The position numbers and the translations under genes are program-made. The notes under the pieces were generated by a model. That model saw only the letters and a list, made by a program, of their open reading frames with translations, searched no databases and was not told the origin of the DNA. Below, piece after piece: positions 1-12,300 of a stretch of DNA of 64,000 nt (position 1 is the stretch's first letter; each line of letters starts with the position of its first letter). Source of the DNA: Parapristionchus giblindavisi. Taxonomy: Eukaryota; Nematoda; Chromadorea; Rhabditida; Diplogasteridae. The DNA is taken from assembly GCA_943737045.1 (NCBI GenBank), contig CALSFV010000296.1:186001-250000 (forward strand). Direction: 5' to 3'.

Positions 1-1
1 G

Positions 2-1016
2 TCAGAGGAGAATCTCTCGGGTTTATTGTACAACGAAAGATTCGACATATCAGAAGGTGAGATTACTCTATTGTTTTGTTTTATATGACCATATGTAAAA
101 TATTGGTGGGAATGGCATGACACAGAGCTAAAGAAAAGATTAAAAGAATGTGAGCGAGAGCCATAACTTTCCCTTTCATCTCTTTCACCTTTTAGTTCAT
201 CTTATGGAGAAAGAGTTATCGCGTGCCTTAGTCAAGGGTCTTCCTTATCCAATACTCAAGGTTGTCGAATACCTTTCTGTCGATCGAGCAGGCTTCCATT
301 GGGGTCGAATGTATCGTGTAGCAGGATATTATACAGTAGTTCTCTTATGGTAATACTATTACTCTTGCACTCGTCTTTTCAATGAATTCCCTTTTGATCT
401 TTACAGGATAGGAACGGCTTGTTGGACATTTTCTATGACTTTGTTATGTCTTTCTCCCTCCCACTTTGCAACTTCCTTCCTAGTTACTGGGATCGTTATT
501 CTGTCAGCAACCACAACTTATGTGATACATATTCCTCACTCAATGGATCTACGATTCCCTTCAACACATGATTCAATTCGTCTTGTATTCACTCTTGGCA
601 ATTCATTCTATGCTTCTCTTATTGCTGGTTTGTTTTCACGTTCCACATTCATCAATAGAAGAGTAAAGAGTGTAAAAGTGGAGATAGGAACTAAACTCGT
701 CATCAAAGCATTTACTGTTGATGAAGATGAAAGAGCTACTAAGAATGTGTACCAATCAATCAAAGGCCATCCAACTTACTCTAATCTAATTCTTTCAATT
801 GGTCTTTTCCTCTTTTCAGGTGGAACATGTCTTGTTCTTTCACTCTGTCTCATCTTCCTTTCTTCAATTTTTCAATATGAACTGGATACAGTCTTCACTG
901 CAAGAAGAAACACTTGCAAGACCAATTCATGTAACTATCTTTCTTCATCTCCATCTTCTTCAATGTTCACTAGAAAACGAAAAATGTCAGTAACTGTAAT
1001 TTCCTCCCTTTACTAG
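2..1016 (+). CDS. doxa-1: Dual oxidase maturation factor (DUOXA/DOXA-1), 3' part
   Basis: DUOXA proteins are ER multi-pass membrane proteins that let dual oxidase fold and reach the surface. Seen: exons at 2–56, 196–349 and from 407 onward join in frame across GT–AG introns. The joined protein has the family's N-glycosylated-loop end (LLYNERF), then LSRALVKGLPYP (human: ARALEKGLPDP), then GRMYRVAGYY at the start of a membrane segment, followed by further hydrophobic segments. A late exon starting near 821 gives GGTCLVLSLCLIFL, like the last human segment. The 5' end is off the left edge. The stop at 1014–1016 follows a poorly conserved tail, and a further intron near 930–970 is possible. It converges on PFAS. 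Family assignment is firm; the last exon is less so. Confidence 0.82.
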
Positions 1017-1178
1017 TATTTACTAGTGTATAGCTATTACATACAATTCTCATTCGGTGTATACAAGTTTCGGGTATCTTTATCTACTTTGTTTCATCTC
1101 ATACAAACGATCTCCACCTGTTCAAATTGTGCGTGTTCCATCGTATTGATGGTAAAATGATAAATAATTGAAACATTG
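1017..1178. other. Short convergent intergenic gap
   Basis: AT-rich sequence between the stop codons of the DOXA and PFAS genes. It should hold both 3' UTRs. I see no repeat or further gene. Confidence 0.5.
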
Positions 1179-4100
1179 TTATTGTTGTTGAAGCCATTGT
1201 GTAGCATTTGTGAATAGTTTGATCCATGGAGATGGCCCTCCCTCCTTCCTTTCCCCTATTGGTTGCTGCCATTGAAGGAAAGTTCTCTCTGGGTGGGGCA
1301 TAATAGCAAGATGTCGTCCATCTTGAGATGTAATAGCCGCCACTCCATCTTCACTACCATTCGGATTCCATGGGTACTCCTATAAACATATAACAGTGAG
1401 CCTTGTTAAGAAACGTACACCACTTTCTTCTTTTTTACCTTGCCAGCTGTAAAATAAGATAGGGAGAGGTCAGTGTGATACTTGTTCAAAGGAGGAAAAA
1501 AGGAAGGTAAATGACTGACTTGTGTTGGTATGCTGTGTTCATTCACATACTGCATCGATATAGAGTGGGAATGGCTTGAGATTGCATCTCGATAAGAGAA
1601 ACGACCTTAACATTTTTTTTGTGTTAATGAAGGAGTGCTTTCATTCTATTGTCTATGTAAATAACCTTCTCCATGAGCAGACCATACACCGAGGACAGAT
1701 TCTTCCATTCCTTTAGTAAAAATACTATTAGTAGCTCGTATGCGAACTGCTACATATGATGATTCATATTTTCCACTAAGATTTCTTTCCATGAATACAG
1801 AAGGTTTTCCATCTAAATGAAAGTTGAATTTCAATAATGTCTCATCAGGTGTTATCTTACCAATTTCTCCAACCCATCCTAATAAGGTCATTAATTGGCA
1901 GCCATTACAAATGCCTATAGAGAAGGTATCTTCACGTTCCCTCCATTTCTTCATATCTTTCGATAATCTCTCATTGAACTTTATACGTGCTGCCCAACCT
2001 TGAAGATAATAATCTAGCTAACGAGGTACTACCTAATATGAATACCTTTGGCTGAACCGAGCACATCAGAATAACTGAATCCTCCTACGAAGGCAATACC
2101 ATTAGCAGTTGATAACAGGGATGGACAATCGAGTAGATCATTAGTTGTAGTATCAATCGGAGTAAGACCAGCCATATAAAAGGCTGCTGCCATTTCTCTA
2201 TCTCCATTGCTTCCTTCTTCTCTTAGAATCAGAATTCGACTAGCATCTTTCAAGCGTATAGAAGGCATTGAATAACAAAAATTAATCTAAATAAAATGAT
2301 TTAGTATTAATAAAGACTATGAGATGCATACATTGGATGGGAATCGAGTAAATCTTCTTCTAACTTGATGTGCTTCATATACACAGTTAGCAGTAGTCTG
2401 CATCAAATCTAATTTGTCCGATGTTTCTTCCCATTCTTCACGTAGATCAGATACAGTCTCATTCAATATTATATCTTCGTTGAAATGTACAATAACCTGA
2501 AGAAGCAAATATTGTTTTGTTCTGTAGTATATTGTTAGATCACTGAACTACCTTTGCGTTTAACCGGATCTCCTTATCAATGTCAGCAATTTTAATCACT
2601 GTTGTATCATCCGCCAATCTTGATCTAATTTCATCAAAAGTTGTTGATGTTACTTGTAGTAGTAGAGCACTACTTTCATTGAAGAGTGTTTCCAATACAT
2701 CTATTATGTAATGTCATAGAAAGGATATAGATGGTTTTTCTTCCAACCTCTATCAGATGAAAAGCGCACATTCACTCCCACATTTCCAGCAAAAGCCATT
2801 TCCAATAAAGATGTAATAACTCCTCCATCTGAGACATCATGGCCTGCCAAGATTTCTCCTTTCCTGATCAATTCTTGAATTAGATTGAATGACTTGGTAA
2901 ATGTTTTCCATGAATGGATCTTAGTTGATTCATTTCCAACTTGAGAGTAGACCTTCAAAAAGATAAATATGTTAACTTTTGTGTATGCACGTATTCTACC
3001 TGCGCAACGGCAGTTCCACCTAGATTGAAATCTTTGCCACCATCCATTCGTAGATAAACAAGTACTGTTTCACTTTGAATTTCCTTCAAGTCTGGAGTAA
3101 CAACACGTCTAATATCTACACAAGGTGCATAGGCAGATAGAACTAGAGTGCCTGGTGCCTATAAGAATTGGATGGATAGATGTAAGGAACGATAGGGAAG
3201 ATGAAAGTATACTGACTGTAACATGTCCACTGGTAGTAGCTGCTCTCATAGATAATGAATCTTTTCCTCCATCGATTGCTATTCCAACTTGCGATAAGGC
3301 ATCTGCTAGATAAGATACAGCTTTAGCCATTCGACCTCCATCATCATCTCGAGACCACATCCAATTACCAGATAATTTGATATCCTAAAAAACATCATCT
3401 ACATCATTACATTTTGGATAAATTACCTTGATATCTGATATAGGTGCGAATACAATATTAGTCAGTGTTTCAGCCAGAGTCATTTCTACTCCATATTGAG
3501 TATTTACTAGCATTTTAATTGGTTGTTCTCCGACTGAAAGTGCTGCTCCGATCTGAAAGAGAAAAAATAAACAATTGGATACATTCATAGTCTACTACCG
3601 TATCCAAGAATGAAGTGGCTACTACAGCAACATCTGCTAGAGGTGTCTGTAGAGGACCTACACATTGCTGTTGAGCAATTAATCCAGTAACAGATCTATC
3701 AGCCTTGTTTGTCAAGTAACTGCAAATTTTTAATGTTACGCTCTTCGTTGGGAAAATCATAAGAGTATACCGCTTAGATGATACAGATGGTAGACGAAGT
3801 ACTCGTTTAAGAGCTTCTTTCAATGAAACTAAGCCTATTTTAAGATTTGGTAAATCAAGATGACTTTCCTTCACATGGAATATCTAAGAGAATGTTACTG
3901 TTGTGTAGTTGCGTTAAAATAGTTAAACCTTCTTTGGCCTCTGCTCCAATAGTTCTAAATCCATATCTACAGGTTTGTGATCGGTTGAAGTAGTTGAAGT
4001 ATTATAATCATTGAGAATGAATCGTCTATCTTTGGTTGCTTCTCCAACAACTGAGAATATACAATTCTCTCTTTTAGATATCTTCTCAATCACATCTAGG

Positions 4101-6568
4101 TTTTCTTTTCGGACAAGAATCGCATCGTTTTCCTGAGAGAAAGAGGGGTTTAAATCTGATCGCTATTACCACACATTCATTACGCGTATTCAACATTCAA
4201 TTTGTTTCTACTCGATTGTAAAAACCTCATCATTACAACCAAATAGCTACGTTACAGATTTGCAAAATGCGGTCCGGTTTTCACAAAATGCTCTCGTGTT
4301 TTCGCAAAAAAAAATTATAAAATGCGGACAGGTTTTCACAAAATGTGGTCGGGTTTTAAAAAAAAATCGAAAATGCGGTCAGGCTTCGTATTTTGCAACG
4401 TACTTTTCGACCTATGGTTACAACAAATGCCCTACTATATTATTATTGTTGAACATTTCGTTACAATATTTGTAATGTTACCTGATATTCAGCTGTCCAC
4501 AATTCTCTCACAGAAAGTGTATTATCTCCCAATATGAATGAATCTGCATCAATAATTGCTCCACATCCTTCCACTATCTCCTTGAGTACATTTCCTGAGA
4601 TGGATATTAAGTACAAATGAGAGAATGAATAGTGTACCATTTCCACCAGCTCCTTGATCATGAATACTCTCAATAGGATTCTTTTCACCCATCTCAGCAC
4701 ATACTCGAACGAGACGATTCAATTTATGTCCCATCTGTGCATCTCCTCTCTGCACTGCACAGAAATCGAATCCATCTTTTCGAGATCCTTGAATGATCAA
4801 TTGTAAGTATGCCTTTAAATAGTAGGCATGTTTACTACCTTGTACAGATACACTACTCGCTGCTCCTCCACCTAGACCAATCCTATAGGCGGGACCACCT
4901 ATCTTTGCTACCATCATTCCTTCTTCACAAGCATTCTTCTTAACGCTCTCATCATCTGTTAATATGGTCTAGAGTCTACCTACTAAATATATAATATTAT
5001 GCTTACCAATTGAGCCAATTCCTCCAGAGAACATAATGGGCTTAAGATATTCTATTCTCTTATTATCTACAGTAAGACCAAAACTACGAGAGTATCCACA
5101 TATAATAGGCTCTCCTAAATATTTTCTACATTAATCACATGAGTACATATTGTAGAGACATACCAAATTTATTAGAATAATCAGATGCTCCATTACTTGC
5201 TCCGATAATAACATTCTTAGGATGAGCAAAGTTGGATGGATATTCATAAGATGGATCTTCCCATTCAAGAGGGTAATCTTGTAGATGAAGATTACCGAAA
5301 CTGTATCCAGCTACTCCTGCTGTCTGATATGCACCACGTCCAGTTGAATGATTGTCTCTGTTGTTGATACTGTATAATGTTAGTGATGACATGGAAGTAT
5401 TACCTCATTCTTCCTCCTGCACCTGTAGCAGCTCCTTCAAATGGACATACTGCAGTGGGGAAATTGTGTGTCTCAGCAGTGTATACAATATGACGATTCT
5501 TAGTTGTTTCAGTGTATGGAGATGGTTCAGATGGAAGTGATGGAGCCAATACGGAAACTTTACCCAATCCATGAATTGCGCTGTAATATTTGAGTCGTTA
5601 TCATTGTGATCGGAGTGAATCAAGATAAAGATTGTGATGTATACACACCTGCTATTATCAGAGAAAGCGATAAGATTATTCTTATTGGAATGATCAAGTG
5701 TTTTCTTGATAGTCTCCATAAGGGACTCGTCTATTGGTTCTCCATCTTCTGGAATCAATTTTCCTCTAAAGAACCAATGACGTGAATGTTCGGAATCTGC
5801 ATTGGCTAAATCAGATAATTCAACATCGGTTGGGTTTCTGAAATTAAACATTCAGATTGTATAGTATGGATTAACGTTACCTCTTCAGTTGATCTCTGTA
5901 TAGTGTTTCATAGTAGAGTATATCATTCGAATCGAAAGCAAGACCAAGTTGTTCATTTGCATTCTTGAGGGCATTAGGATCATTTAGAACATCTATGATT
6001 GTAAAAGGTGATCTCTCATTACATGATTCCCATGATGTTTCGGAAGTGTATATAGATCTAGAGAGAATTATATGAAGGAATGAAATAAAGATGATGAATA
6101 ATACTTACTCTGTCATTGGATCTCCAAGTAGAGATAGAAGTTGTTCATCACTTCGATTATCTTTATTGTCAATTTTATACTTCCTCTGTTTCTCTATTCT
6201 AATGAATCCTTCCATTCCAGCAGAAGAAAGAACAGAAAGGGCATTAGAGCAGAATGATGATTGCTGCCATGGACTAAAACAAGTAGATCAAACAACTTTT
6301 AATAGATTACTTACTGAGGTCTGAGGTAATAGATTACTTACTGAGGTCCGATCTCTATTGTTCGTCCGTCCAAGTTACTTTCCTTATAGACGGAAAGAGA
6401 TAGAGGATTAGGTGAAATTAACCAATAGAGCTTATTCTCATCAACTATCGTATCCTTCTCTACTTGAATACGGTAGCAGATTTCAGAAGGAAGATTGTAT
6501 CCTAGATACTTTGATGATGAACGAATAGTTTGTTCATCTGGTGGAGTATAGAAGAGAAGGTATTTCAT
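1179..6568 (-). CDS. pfas-1: Phosphoribosylformylglycinamidine synthase (PFAS)
   Basis: PFAS turns FGAR, glutamine and ATP into FGAM, step four of de novo purine synthesis, in the cytosol. Seen: a start Met at 6568 ([10 protein letters not shown]), then about 15 or more short exons. Blocks in order: the N-terminal FGAR-like domain; an FGAM-synthetase core with [20 protein letters not shown] (5270–5390) and [15 protein letters not shown] (4860–4900); a second AIR-synthase-like half with [20 protein letters not shown] (2790–2860); and the C-terminal glutamine amidotransferase. The amidotransferase keeps its nucleophile in GICNGCQ (1900–1920) and the His/Glu pair in MPHPER (near 1290). The end WLQQQ then TAA at 1179–1181 fits the family. 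Two oddities: a 27-bp tandem duplication at the first 5' splice site (6301–6347) and a hAT-like MITE in an intron (4240–4417). No frameshift was seen. Confidence 0.93.
4240..4417. mobile_element. hAT-like MITE, family E, in a PFAS intron
   Basis: A 178-bp element ending with the inverted repeats of family E (consensus CATAGGTCGAATAGC). The right end reads TTTTCGACCTATGG; the left end has lost its first few bases. It is flanked by the direct repeat TTACAAC (4233–4239 and 4418–4424). The body is built from repeats of a unit resembling AAAATGCGGTCAGGTTTT. Five related copies lie elsewhere in the window. No coding capacity. Confidence 0.7.
6301..6347 (-). repeat. 27-bp tandem duplication over a PFAS 5' splice site
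   Basis: A unit of 27 bases occurs twice in tandem, apart from a partial last copy. Read on the minus strand each copy contains CCTCA|GTAAGT, so the donor of PFAS exon 1 is duplicated. Only the exon-proximal donor works: using the second would keep an in-frame TAA right after CAG. Confidence 0.75.
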
Positions 6569-7506
6569 ATCGGTAGAATAGAATAGAATGAATGGGATAT
6601 GATAGTTCTACGTTATCTCGTAGTATCTCTACCTCTCCACCCTCTGTCTCAATCTATCTATCTATCCTTGACAAGAGTGTCATACACTCTGACACAGTCC
6701 ACTCTTTACTCTCCATAAAAAATCATTGCTGCTATCCCTCTCTCTCTCTACCCCTTCCTATCTCTCTCCTCCCCCTCTCACTCTGTCTCTCATGTATGTC
6801 TGTTCCCTTTTACTGCACTAACCATACAATCTTATCAAGATCAATTTTATTCTTAGACATGTTTCATCTTCGATCTATAGTTGATATTCTGATCTCTCCT
6901 GAATATTCTGCCACGCTAATGATATTGTGCCTAGAAAAGAAAGACCATCTTGTCCATTCGAAAATGTATCTTACTCACTTTTGCTAAAGAAATATAGATC
7001 TCTAATACAATCTTTCGAAACCACCATTGTGTTGTATATCTCTTCTTTTACATACTCCATATCAAATTCATCATGATTGACGATATTTGTTAGTTCTTGA
7101 CGTTTAGTTGATATAAATTGTGATAATATACTGAAACATCGTTGTTAATCTCATTAAAGGACACATAAACTTTCACCTATTGCATTGATCATCCTCACTG
7201 GTAATGTATTTAATGGCCGAACAAAGATATGATAGCAGAGAAGGTTTAATTGTATCACATAGGAAAGGAATGATGAAAAAGATAGGAATAAATAACAGTA
7301 GTCTATTCATTATAACAATACACTTTGCACTGCAATATTTCTTCTCTATATTCTTATCATCTCTCCATTTATGTTTTGTTCCAGATTGACAAGTTCTTTA
7401 AGACTTTATCACAACAAGTTAATCTTCACAACGTAAATAATTGACTTATACTCGTATCTATTTGATATTTGTATAGTATAGACAATTTAATAAATAAAAA
7501 CGAAAT
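6569..7506. other. Intergenic region upstream of PFAS
   Basis: About 940 bp between the PFAS start (minus strand) and the 3' end of the CCDC134-like gene. It holds a pyrimidine-rich CTCT tract (about 6640–6800) and otherwise AT-rich sequence. It should contain the PFAS promoter. Open frames here have no recognisable similarity and are low in complexity. Confidence 0.5.
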
Positions 7507-8853
7507 CTACAATTCAGATCTGCTCATAGAAGGACCCTTCTTTATCTTAAGATCATGTTTCTTCGCCTTTTGTTTTTCTAAAGTCTTTTTCTTCATTTCT
7601 TCTAAAGCTTCCCTTTCACGATCTTCTTTACTCTTCTCCTTTCCATATGGATTAATATATCCTTCCTCCTTGGGCATCAAATCCATTTCTTGTGCCATTA
7701 ATGAAAGTATATTGAATGTATGATCATCAATAAGATGAGCTTTCTTGGTAGTCTCATATGCCCATACAATAAGAGTTTTCATCTTGACATCTCTCAACTT
7801 GGGTCTCACTATTGAAGGGAATCGAAGAGCAAGATCAGAGAAGAATGCGATATTCTCAAATACTTTAGATACTGTATCTCTTACAGTATCAGTATCGGGT
7901 AATTTTCCTTTGATTGGTTCATATCTCACTCTGTCAAGAGTATCTCTACTCTCAGTTAAGATAACTTTGATATTCTTAAGTATTTCCTCTACAAATGGAC
8001 GTTGTTTCTGTTCTTCTATTCCAATGATGCTCTGTACAGCACTCATATGATCACGTCGTTTCTGCTTGTATAACTCCACATCTGCAATTTATTCAATTTT
8101 ACCCGTTATGACATCAGTTGTGTTATAATTAGAATACCATAATCGATGAGATGTCGTGTCCGTATCCGACGGACGGCCAAATTGCAGGCAATGGCAAACC
8201 GTCTTAGCAATTATTTTAAGCGCAAATTATCTTCTTATTTTTTTTTGCGGAATACGTTTTATACCTTGTTTTGTCGTAAAACAAAAAAAAACAGTTACAG
8301 ACAGAGTAGTGCGGACTCTAAGCCTAAGCTTACCTTAACTAAAGGAACTCTGCTGATTCTGGATAGCAACTGAATCGATAGACTAATTAACTCGATCAAT
8401 GGAGTAGTTCGGAGCAAGAAATAAGAAGATAATTTGAGTTTAAAATAATTGCTAATGCGTATAATGCATAATACATTTGCCTTACGTGCCTACGTCGTAA
8501 CCTCTTCCGCTGCGTCTCCGTCGCTACGGCGGAGGTTACGACGTAGGCACGTAAGGCAAATGTAACGATGCTTAAGTGAGTTTGCGATTGCCCACAATTT
8601 GGCCGTCCGTCCGTTACGGACGCCTGATGAGATGACTACTGTGATCTAATGAAGACAGATTGATCAACTCACATATCTTAGACTGATCAATAGATACATC
8701 TTTGGATGATTTGGATGAAGATTGTTTGTGTTCCTTCACTTGATCTATTTTAGCTTCAGAATCATTATCATCTACTTTTCCATAGACTATAAAAATGCAA
8801 AGAAGAAGGAAGATTAATGAGAGATTCATCTGTAATGATAAATTAATATTCAC
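7507..8853 (-). CDS. CCDC134-like secreted/ER-lumen protein
   Basis: Human CCDC134 is a small secretory-pathway protein; I infer a similar place for this one. Seen: exon 1 (8673–8853) encodes a hydrophobic signal peptide (MNLSLIFLLLCIFIVYG; the likely start is the second Met, 8829, though 8853 is also open), then a charged linker. Exon 2 (7507–8081) carries the conserved body: NIAFFSDLALRFPSIV (human NTAFFGDVVLRFPRIV), ILSLMAQE (identical core), and a Lys/Glu-rich helix ending KKGPSMSRSEL. The human protein ends KGPRISRSQSEL, so the ER-retention-like SEL tail is kept. The 591-bp intron between them is mostly one foldback transposon (8154–8625). About 250 residues, close to the human length. 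Confidence 0.85.
8154..8625. mobile_element. Mutator-like foldback element in the CCDC134 intron
   Basis: Ends are inverted copies (left ...GACGGACGGCCAAATTG, right CAATTTGGCCGTCCGTCC...). Inverted similarity continues inward through an ATTATTTTAAGCGCAAATTATC-like stretch. The element is flanked by an exact 9-bp direct repeat, GATGAGATG (8145–8153 and 8626–8634), the TSD length typical of Mutator-like elements. A second palindrome is nested in it at 8473–8563. No transposase. Confidence 0.8.
8473..8563. repeat. Nested 91-bp palindrome (family J arm type)
   Basis: Near-perfect hairpin: ACATTTGCCTTACGTGCC...GGCACGTAAGGCAAATGT with a GC-rich loop. It sits inside the Mutator-like element. Its end (GCCTTAC..., GTTACATTTGCC) resembles the ends of the element at 54938–55263. 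Confidence 0.75.
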
Positions 8854-9393
8854 TTGTTATCATCTTATCAATGAATAAACTCGAAGGTCAACGAATAAAA
8901 CGATAAAATCATGAATAACGCACTACTGAAATGATACAACTGATTAGAATGGAGAGTGAATAACCTCGTGGTGTATATTCACATTTTTCGGAAAAAAAGC
9001 AGCGCACCATATTTCGTATATGCATATTATTTAGTTTCCGACATATTACTTTCCTTTTCGCACTAGCTAATTTTCACACCGTTAATTTTTTGTACGCACA
9101 GAATAGAAGTAGTTTTCATCAAGTATGTCAAACAAAAAATGTACATAAGCCATGGTATTTCACCAAGTTTTACAAAATGACATGGATACAAATTCAAACA
9201 TATTGAAATAATTATAATGAATAATGAATATTTAAGAGCGTATAAGGAGATATAGTGAAGAAAGAAAGAGATCATAGTGTCTGAAGGAGTCAAAGAGAGA
9301 AGAAAACAAACGAAAGAAGGTCAGTGTCTCTTTGTCTACAATTCCTTTTCTCAAATAGGAATGGGAGTGAATATGATTGATTGATTGTTGTAG
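8854..9393. promoter_or_regulatory. Divergent intergenic region, CCDC134-like / DHX35
   Basis: About 540 bp of AT-rich DNA between two genes transcribed away from each other, so it should hold both promoters. I see no defined motif. Just before the DHX35 ATG lies TTGTTGTAG, which could serve as a trans-splice acceptor (inference). Confidence 0.45.
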
Positions 9394-12300
9394 ATGGTAG
9401 ATAGACGAGATCATGGATCAAGATGGAATAATGAAGGAGGATCAAATGATAGAGGAAGACGAGTCGTATTTCTAAGACCACGTACGTTTATTTTCGAGAC
9501 TGCTAATTGGATGAACAATATGCTAATTATATTTGTGTGAGAGGGCTATAAGTAGAGAGATTATTATTGTTGATAAGATAGTTGTATCTCTATTACATGA
9601 CTGTAATCATAATTTTTAAATGATACTTGATTCTTCATCGTAATTATAGATGATGAAGCAGAAAAACCACGATCTGGACCATTAGTATTAGAAGAAAGAT
9701 CAAATGAATCATGTGCTAATGGAACAAATGAAGTTATATATTCAAATGTATATTCTAATCTAAATATACAACAACAAAGAATGAGATTACCCATTTTCAA
9801 GGTACGAAATATGAATGAGAATAAGTGAAAGGGAATAACTCCATTATTGATATTTAGAATCGTAATCATTTACTATATCTATGTGAGAAGTATCGATCAG
9901 TTATTGTAGTTGGTGAAACAGGATGTGGAAAGAGTACTCAATTACCACAGTTTCTAATGGAATCAGGATGGACAAAAGACGGACGAATGATTGGAGTTAC
10001 TCAACCAAGAAGAGTTGCTGCTGTTACGGTATATATCTATCTATCTACTTATCAGACACAGGGAATACCAAAATTACCCGGACCCTTGGGTATCTAACTT
10101 GAGCGATCCGGTTCATGGTAAAGTTTATGGGCTTTAACGTTCTATCACATCTCGATGTGGACTTGATAGTCAGTTTTTTATCACAACTGCATATTCACGC
10201 AGGTAGTCGTCAGATCGCCCCATGCCTTGAGATCAATGAAACGGGTTGAACCAGCTTATTCCCGCAATGAATTTAGATGTGCCTATAGATTCACGGCGGC
10301 TCAATAGCAACTAACAATAAGAAGCTCCCACAGTCGCAAACTAAGTATCGCAAACTGAGGGATTCTTCCAGCGCGAAAGTTAGATACGATATGAATGAGC
10401 GCGTTGCGGCGACGCCCTGCGGCTGCTCGCCATGCGAACGCTTATGACTAGAGCTATCATCGAGTTTTACGAGTTGAGACACATGCTGAGATGGCTTAGT
10501 TCATGCATGGGCGCCGACATGGGGGTGCCCCCTGTAAAATTATTGCTTTTCGAAAATTTGTGGAATGCAGCCTGTAAAAAATAGATGTTTAGGTGAAATT
10601 TGTGAGAATAAAGGCCCCCTGTAAAATTGAACATTTTTCGTTCGGATGCCCCCTGTTGAATCGAGCTCCAGGTACCCCGCCATGTATGGCTTAGTTGCTA
10701 GAACTTTTGTGTGGCGATCCGAACCTCGTGGGTTCGAATCCCGCCCGGTGCAAATCAACTTTGCCGATTTTCATAGTGCTGGAAACTTCAAGCGAAAGTT
10801 AAATGTAGGGGTTTTCCTCCAATGAACCGCCGTGAGATTTCACAGTCAGAGCAAAATTTTAGATGGTGGCTTTATTTACAAAAGTAATTTCGCCCACGCC
10901 ATTTACCGTAGACTGATTTTGTCACATCTTTTGTTCAGAAGCTTTAAATTCGAAAAATTTCGAAAATATTACTGGCTGTTGATTAGGAGAGACTATCTGA
11001 GTCAGTGAACATATTTTGGCTTATGGCTTGGCACTTGTCCAAAAAGTGATATGAATCGATCGGGCCCAAATCATGCACAGCTGTAGTATGGGGTGGCATA
11101 AGCTCACAGACGGAGTTTGGGTTCGTCATATCTGCATCCTCGCTAAATAACGTAAGTTCGATAAAATTGCATCAAAATTTCAAAGTTTACGGATTCATTA
11201 GATATGTGTATACGACGATCGGCAAAAATAATCAGGTAAATTCAACCAAGTTTCATCCCGATCCAAAACCGTAAGACCCAGAAAAATTAAAAACCGTTTA
11301 AAAATTTTTGTTTATTTTTCCTACAATTGCCTCTCGGTGAGGGTCTTTTTTATTCCTTCAATTTGACGAGTATTCATTACTGTAACTACTTTATAAAAAT
11401 GAACAAAAACAAATAGGGAAAAGTTGCCTTATTCCCGAAAAACCACGACTAATTCGCCTTTATATCGTGAACTGACCGAATACGGTTACGGTAATGCAAA
11501 AAGCAGAAATTAAAAAAATTCGGCATTTTTTTAAAAATATTTTTCCTTGAAAATATTGTCGTATTACACCTCAGAATCAACAAATTAATGATAAAAGAAA
11601 ACAATAGTATAATACCGAAATCGAATGCTAAATAATAGTAATTGCCGAATTTTGAATTCTCGTTTTTGCATTACCGTAACCGGCACACGCTTATTCGGTC
11701 AGTTCACGATAAAATGGCGAATTAATCGTTGTTTTTCGGGAATAAGACAACTTTTTCCCAATTTGTTTTAGTTCATTTTTATAAAGTAGTTACAGTAATG
11801 AATACTCGTCAAATTGAAGGAATAAAAAAGACCCTCACCGAGAGGCAATTGTAGGCAAAATAAAAAAAAAAGAATCCAAACTCCGTCGGTGAGCTTATGC
11901 CACAACATACTACATCTGTGCACGATTTGGGCCCGATCGGTTCATATCACTTTTTGGCCAAGTGTCAAGACAATGTCACTTGAACCAGATAGTCTCTCTT
12001 AGATTACGGTACTTGACAAAGCTTTCTCTCCACTGAAGCCATTGAGTGTGATGGATTTAGTCGGGTTCATGACTTACCTTTGTCATGTAATTGGAGAAAG
12101 AATCTTTCTAAAAGATCTAGTGGTCCAAGTGGAAATTGTCTCGAGGTACAAATGCATCTTGTGTGCTTGAAGTAATGCTCTTTATTCAACGTCATGACCT
12201 TATTGACCAAAAAAACGAGAGGGAAGTAGGGAGTTGAGCAGACAATAGTCCAATGCATTCATATCCATCGGAATGGCTCCATAATGATGAAATGAGTGTG

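Noticed and set aside
6592..6987. 131-codon plus-strand frame upstream of PFAS
   Set aside because: Composed of CTCT-rich low-complexity sequence with no similarity; more likely promoter-region DNA.
10684..10754. Intact tRNA gene
   Set aside because: The B box is perfect, but the acceptor stem fails to pair and the D-loop GG is missing.
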